A stretch of DNA of 39,644 bases, from positions 1 through 39,644 of the forward strand of contig NZ_JACARO010000035.1 of the NCBI RefSeq assembly GCF_013386585.1, in the 5' to 3' direction. Positions 36,551-39,644 of the stretch are shown in pieces. Each line of letters opens with the position of its first letter. Position 1 is the first letter of the stretch. Made by a program: the position numbers and the translations under genes. The notes beneath the pieces were generated by a model. The model saw only the letters and a list, made by a program, of their open reading frames with translations. It ran no database searches and was not told where the DNA came from. Source of the stretch: Pseudomonas sp. P7548. Its GTDB lineage: Bacteria; Pseudomonadota; Gammaproteobacteria; Pseudomonadales; Pseudomonadaceae.

Positions 36551-37693
36551 TCAGAGCAATTCACCGCCCAGGGCAGAGACGATCGACGACAGCACAGCGG
36601 ACTCCCCATTGATGCGCACCTTCAAGCCGTCGATCTCGCGGCGCTCCGGATAGTGCTTGCGCAGCAGGTCAAACGCCTTGCGCTGTTCTTCCACGGTACC
36701 CACAAGGCTGCGGCGGAAATCCGCATCATCCCGGCGCGGGTCATACACGCTGCGGCACAAGGTGGCCAATGCCCAGGCTGGGTCGGTGGCGGCATTCAAG
36801 TGCACTTCGGCCAGCCAAGGTGGCGGCAGCAAGTCGCTCAGTTGGAGGCTGGGTGCCTGGCCCAGGTGTGCACAGAACGCCTGATAAATCTGTGCAGTGC
36901 CGCGCTGTTTGCCGTCCAGGCTGTAACCGGCGATGTGCGGCGTGGCCAGCACACACAGGTCAGCCAGGTCGACGTCCACTTCAGGCTCGCCTTCCCACAC
37001 GTCCAGCACCGCTTGCAGGTCCTCGCGCTCCAGCAACACCTCTCGCAGGGCGGCGTTATCCACCACCGGGCCCCGGCTGGCATTGATCAGCCAGGTGCCG
37101 GGCTTGAGTGCGTTGAGGCGCTGGCGGTCGAACAGGTGCCAGGTGGAGCCGTTGCCGGACTTGGTCAGAGGCGTGTGCAGGCTGATCACGTCGCACTGTT
37201 CGATGATCTGCTGCAGGCTCACATAATCGCCGTCTTCGGCGATCTGGCGCGGCGGGTCACACACGAGCACGTTCCAGCCCAGGCCCTTGAGCACCTTGAC
37301 CAGACGCCCGCCGACTTCACCGGCACCGACCACCCCGTAAGTCCGTGTGTTGAGGTCGGCCCCCTCGATTTCTGCCAGGGTCTGCAAGCTGCCCAGCACA
37401 TAGTCCACCACACCCCGCGCGTTGCAGCCGGGGGCGCTGGACCACTGGATGCCAGCCTGTTGGAAGTAGTCGAGGTCCAGGTGATCGGTGCCGATGGTGC
37501 AGGTGCCGACAAAACGCACGCGGGTCCCGTCCAGCAAGGCGCGATTGACGTTGGTCACCGAGCGCACCAGCAGCACATCGGCCTGCTCGACCGTGGCGCG
37601 GTCGATGGACCGGCCGGGCACTCGGCGAATCTCGCCAAACCCTTCGAAGAATGCATCGAGCAGCGGGATATTTTCGTCGGCAACAATCAACAT
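36551..37693 (-). CDS. pdxB: Erythronate-4-phosphate dehydrogenase
   Basis: PdxB oxidises 4-phosphoerythronate in the DXP-dependent branch of pyridoxal-5-phosphate synthesis. The 380-residue protein has the D-2-hydroxyacid dehydrogenase fold: catalytic-domain opening [16 protein letters not shown], Rossmann motif [22 protein letters not shown] near 119-140, the catalytic Arg in NASRGPVVD, the Glu in [10 protein letters not shown] and the His in [11 protein letters not shown]. The C-terminal PdxB-specific dimerisation region ([16 protein letters not shown]) is complete. ATG 37693 has GGAG upstream; the frame stays open to 37807 across the REP half-site at 37774. It is divergent from the MATE gene. 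Confidence 0.96.
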   Translation of the reverse strand: MLIVADENIPLLDAFFEGFGEIRRVPGRSIDRATVEQADVLLVRSVTNVNRALLDGTRVRFVGTCTIGTDHLDLDYFQQAGIQWSSAPGCNARGVVDYVLGSLQTLAEIEGADLNTRTYGVVGAGEVGGRLVKVLKGLGWNVLVCDPPRQIAEDGDYVSLQQIIEQCDVISLHTPLTKSGNGSTWHLFDRQRLNALKPGTWLINASRGPVVDNAALREVLLEREDLQAVLDVWEGEPEVDVDLADLCVLATPHIAGYSLDGKQRGTAQIYQAFCAHLGQAPSLQLSDLLPPPWLAEVHLNAATDPAWALATLCRSVYDPRRDDADFRRSLVGTVEEQRKAFDLLRKHYPERREIDGLKVRINGESAVLSSIVSALGGELL

Positions 37694-37773
37694 GGCAGGC
37701 TCCTTTCGCGGACTCGCAGTGTACAGGGATGCGACCTGCGTAACACCGCAGATGCCAGGCGCATGAAGCTTTG

Positions 37774-37790
37774 TGTGGGAGCGGGCTTGC
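37774..37790 (+). repeat. Single REP half-site
   Basis: TGTGGGAGCGGGCTTGC occurs alone between the divergent pdxB and MATE genes, matching the solitary element at 44. The unit then breaks off into TTACAAATCC. It may be a decayed copy. Confidence 0.55.
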
Positions 37791-37881
37791 TTACAAATCC
37801 CTAACACAGGTTTTTTCCTGACCGGCGCGTCAAAGCGTAGACTTCGCGGTCCTTGCGCTTCTATTGACCGGACATCTGTAC

Positions 37882-39276
37882 GTGAACATCGCCACCACCG
37901 CCCTCTCCCGTCCCGCCCGCGTCAGCCGCGAGGTGCGCAGCCTGCTGACCCTGGCCCTGCCGATCATGATCGGCCAATTGGCGACCACGGCCATGGGTTT
38001 TGTGGATGCGGTGATGGCCGGGCGCGTGAGCCCGCGTGACCTGGCGGCGGTGGCCCTGGGCAACTCGATCTGGATTCCGGTCTACCTGCTGATGACCGGC
38101 ACCTTGCTGGCCACCACGCCCAAGGTCGCCCAGCGCTTCGGCGCGGGCACGTTCAACGAGATCGGGCCGTTGGTGCGCCAATCCTTGTGGCTGGCGTTGG
38201 TCGTGGGGGTGACCGCGTTGTTGATGCTGATCAGCGCCGAACCGATCCTGCACGCCATGAACGTCGACCCCGAGCTGATAAAGCCGTGCATGGCTTACCT
38301 GCATGGCATCGCGTCCGGCATGCCGGCCATCGCCCTGTATTACGTGTTGCGCTGCTTCAGCGATGGCCTGGGCCGCACGCGACCAAGCATGGTCATGGGC
38401 CTGTGCGGGTTGGCGCTGAACATCCCGCTCAACTACGTGTTCATCTACGGCCACTTCGGCGTGCCAGCCATGGGTGGCGTGGGCTGTGGCTGGGCCACGG
38501 CGATTGTGATGTGGGTGATGATGCTCGGCCTGGCCGCCTGGACCCGCTGGGCCCCGGCCTACCAGAGCAGTGAACTGTTCAAGCGTTTCGACTGGCCGCA
38601 ATGGGCAGTGATCAAGCGCGTGCTGAGCATTGGCCTGCCCATCGGCATTGCGGTCTTTGCCGAGTCGAGCATCTTTGCAGTAATCGCACTGTTGATCGGC
38701 AGCCTGGGCGCCAACGTGGTGGCCGGGCACCAGATCGCACTGAACTTCAGCTCGCTGGTGTTCATGATCCCTTACTCCCTGAGCATGGCCGTCACGGTGC
38801 GCGTCGGGCAGGCACTCGGGCGTGGCGAACCGCGCCAAGCGCGCTTCGCAGCCGGGGTCGGCATGGGCACGGCGCTCACCTACGCCTGCCTGTCCTGCAG
38901 CCTGATGCTGCTGTTTCGCGAGCAGATCGCGGCGATCTACACCCCGGACCCGCTGGTGATCCACGTGGCGTCGATGCTGATTGTGTTTGCGGCGCTGTTC
39001 CAGTTCTCTGACGCGATCCAGGTGACCGCTGCCGGCGCCCTGCGGGGCTACCAGGACACACGGGTGACCATGGTGCTGACGCTGTTCGCGTACTGGGGCG
39101 TGGGATTGCCGGTGGGTTACGCCCTGGGCCTGACCGATTGGCTGGGCGCCGCCAGCGGGCCGAGCGGCCTGTGGCAGGGGTTGATCGTGGGCCTGAGCTG
39201 CGCAGCGGCGATGCTGGTGATTCGCCTGGCACGCAGCGCGCGTCGGCGGATTCGCCTGGCGCCAGCGCACGCCTGA
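37882..39276 (+). CDS. MATE-family multidrug efflux protein (NorM-like)
   Basis: The 464-residue inner-membrane protein has about 12 hydrophobic helices in two repeats, opening with [30 protein letters not shown], the conserved MATE N-terminus. The second repeat begins [26 protein letters not shown]. Other blocks are [29 protein letters not shown] and [11 protein letters not shown]. It exports cationic drugs using a proton or sodium gradient, and PmpM/NorM are relatives. The GTG at 37882 was chosen over TTG at 37864, which has no ribosome site; the site before GTG is also weak (GGA). It is divergent from pdxB and ends in a REP pair. Confidence 0.92.
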   Translation: MNIATTALSRPARVSREVRSLLTLALPIMIGQLATTAMGFVDAVMAGRVSPRDLAAVALGNSIWIPVYLLMTGTLLATTPKVAQRFGAGTFNEIGPLVRQSLWLALVVGVTALLMLISAEPILHAMNVDPELIKPCMAYLHGIASGMPAIALYYVLRCFSDGLGRTRPSMVMGLCGLALNIPLNYVFIYGHFGVPAMGGVGCGWATAIVMWVMMLGLAAWTRWAPAYQSSELFKRFDWPQWAVIKRVLSIGLPIGIAVFAESSIFAVIALLIGSLGANVVAGHQIALNFSSLVFMIPYSLSMAVTVRVGQALGRGEPRQARFAAGVGMGTALTYACLSCSLMLLFREQIAAIYTPDPLVIHVASMLIVFAALFQFSDAIQVTAAGALRGYQDTRVTMVLTLFAYWGVGLPVGYALGLTDWLGAASGPSGLWQGLIVGLSCAAAMLVIRLARSARRRIRLAPAHA

Positions 39277-39301
39277 CGCCTCATCAGCGCTTACCGCTCC
39301 C

Positions 39302-39369
39302 TGTAGAAGCCCGGCTTACCGGCGATGGCGTCTTTGAAATCGCCATCGCCGGCAAGCCGGGCTCCTACA
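39302..39369. repeat. REP-type inverted pair (family B variant)
   Basis: The arms at 39302-39329 and 39342-39369 are imperfect inverted copies (TGTAGAAGCCCGGCTTACC against TGTAGGAGCCCGGCTTGCC, two mismatches) with a 12-base spacer. They carry an extra C relative to the copies at 21235 and 36465. They lie between the convergent MATE and TusA genes. Confidence 0.9.
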
Positions 39370-39373
39370 AGGT

Positions 39374-39619
39374 TCAGGCGAGCTTCTTGCGAATCCAGTA
39401 CAGGTACGTACCCGCCTGCTCCTGCTGATCCACCAGCTCGTGGTCCAGGAACACGCAAAACTTGGGAATATCGCGGCGGGTCGACGGGTCGGTGGCGATC
39501 ACCTTGAGCAAGCCGCCTGGCGGCAGGTCACGGATGTGCTGGTGCAGCATCATCACCGGTTCCGGACAGTTGAGGCCGGTGGCGTCGAGGGTGGCGTCGA
39601 CGGGTAGGTCAATACTCAT
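39374..39619 (-). CDS. tusA: TusA-family sulfurtransferase
   Basis: TusA carries persulfide sulfur from IscS to TusBCD for 2-thiouridine modification of tRNA. The 81-residue protein has the defining CPxP motif with the acceptor Cys18 ([18 protein letters not shown]) and the beta-alpha-beta-alpha-beta-beta pattern ([30 protein letters not shown]). Length and motif agree with TusA. ATG 39619 has AGGAG five bases upstream; GTG at 39625 is in frame but the site would overlap it. It is convergent with the MATE gene. No other tus or dsr gene is in view, so I name it by similarity only. Confidence 0.9.
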   Translation of the reverse strand: MSIDLPVDATLDATGLNCPEPVMMLHQHIRDLPPGGLLKVIATDPSTRRDIPKFCVFLDHELVDQQEQAGTYLYWIRKKLA

Positions 39620-39644
39620 AGTCACTCCTGAAACAGTCCCGCTC

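Noticed and set aside
37864..37881. TTG start for the MATE gene
   Set aside because: No ribosome site precedes it; the GTG at 37882 gives a normal-length N-terminus before the first helix.

Overview
The window is a GC-rich chromosomal segment of a fluorescent-group Pseudomonas, most likely the P. fluorescens complex. The reasons are a gene order I know from Pseudomonas (lolCDE, sthA, gap, mfd, nagZ, psrA, lexA-sulA, topA, fadAB), Pseudomonas-type proteins such as PsrA and the roughly 480-residue Gap, and several families of short palindromic REP-type repeats typical of P. fluorescens intergenic DNA. I see no prophage, plasmid, insertion sequence, CRISPR array, rRNA or tRNA. This is ordinary core genome, and I did not find a new defence or biosynthetic system. 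The interesting material is regulatory and structural and lies between genes.

Layout. 1-6.4 kb: lipoprotein export operon lolC-lolD-lolE on the minus strand. Divergent from it are a PilZ-like protein and a glycerophosphodiester phosphodiesterase, convergent with soluble transhydrogenase sthA. 6.4-10.2 kb: a secreted chalcone-isomerase-fold protein, an MHS-family organic-acid transporter and a large glyceraldehyde-3-phosphate dehydrogenase. 10.5-17.3 kb: a tight plus-strand cluster of mfd, csiV and a SWIM/SNF2 helicase. 17.4-20.6 kb: nagZ and psrA on the minus strand, divergent from the SOS operon lexA-sulA. 20.6-25.0 kb: repeat-rich DNA, two small conserved proteins, topA and a DUF1653 protein. 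25.1-28.5 kb: the fadB-fadA beta-oxidation operon. 28.5-36.4 kb: an intergenic stretch with an orphan terminator, a membrane-anchored protein, a universal stress protein, an ABC-F ATPase, the Slt lytic transglycosylase, a lipid/drug-type ABC exporter and a 57-residue protein. 36.5-39.6 kb: pdxB, a MATE pump and a TusA-family protein.

How the parts connect. PsrA is a fatty-acid-responsive repressor. Two abutting palindromes of its consensus type overlap a well-formed psrA promoter, and a one-mismatch relative lies upstream of fadB, 9 kb away, so the window may hold both the regulator and its main beta-oxidation target. LexA has two SOS boxes over its own promoter, and sulA follows 10 bases after it, relying on the same promoter. 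NagZ and Slt both belong to peptidoglycan turnover and recycling. Most convergent gene ends carry either a bidirectional intrinsic terminator or a REP pair, and some carry both.

The best leads are: a terminator-like hairpin between lolD and lolE inside the operon; a 60-base imperfect hairpin in the presumed nagZ leader; an orphan plus-strand terminator between fadB and its neighbour that could end a small RNA; a degenerate 19-21-base tandem repeat joined to a REP-type inverted repeat after sulA; and the SNF2 gene inserted between csiV and nagZ. All calls come from reading the sequence and from memory of the families; no search was run.
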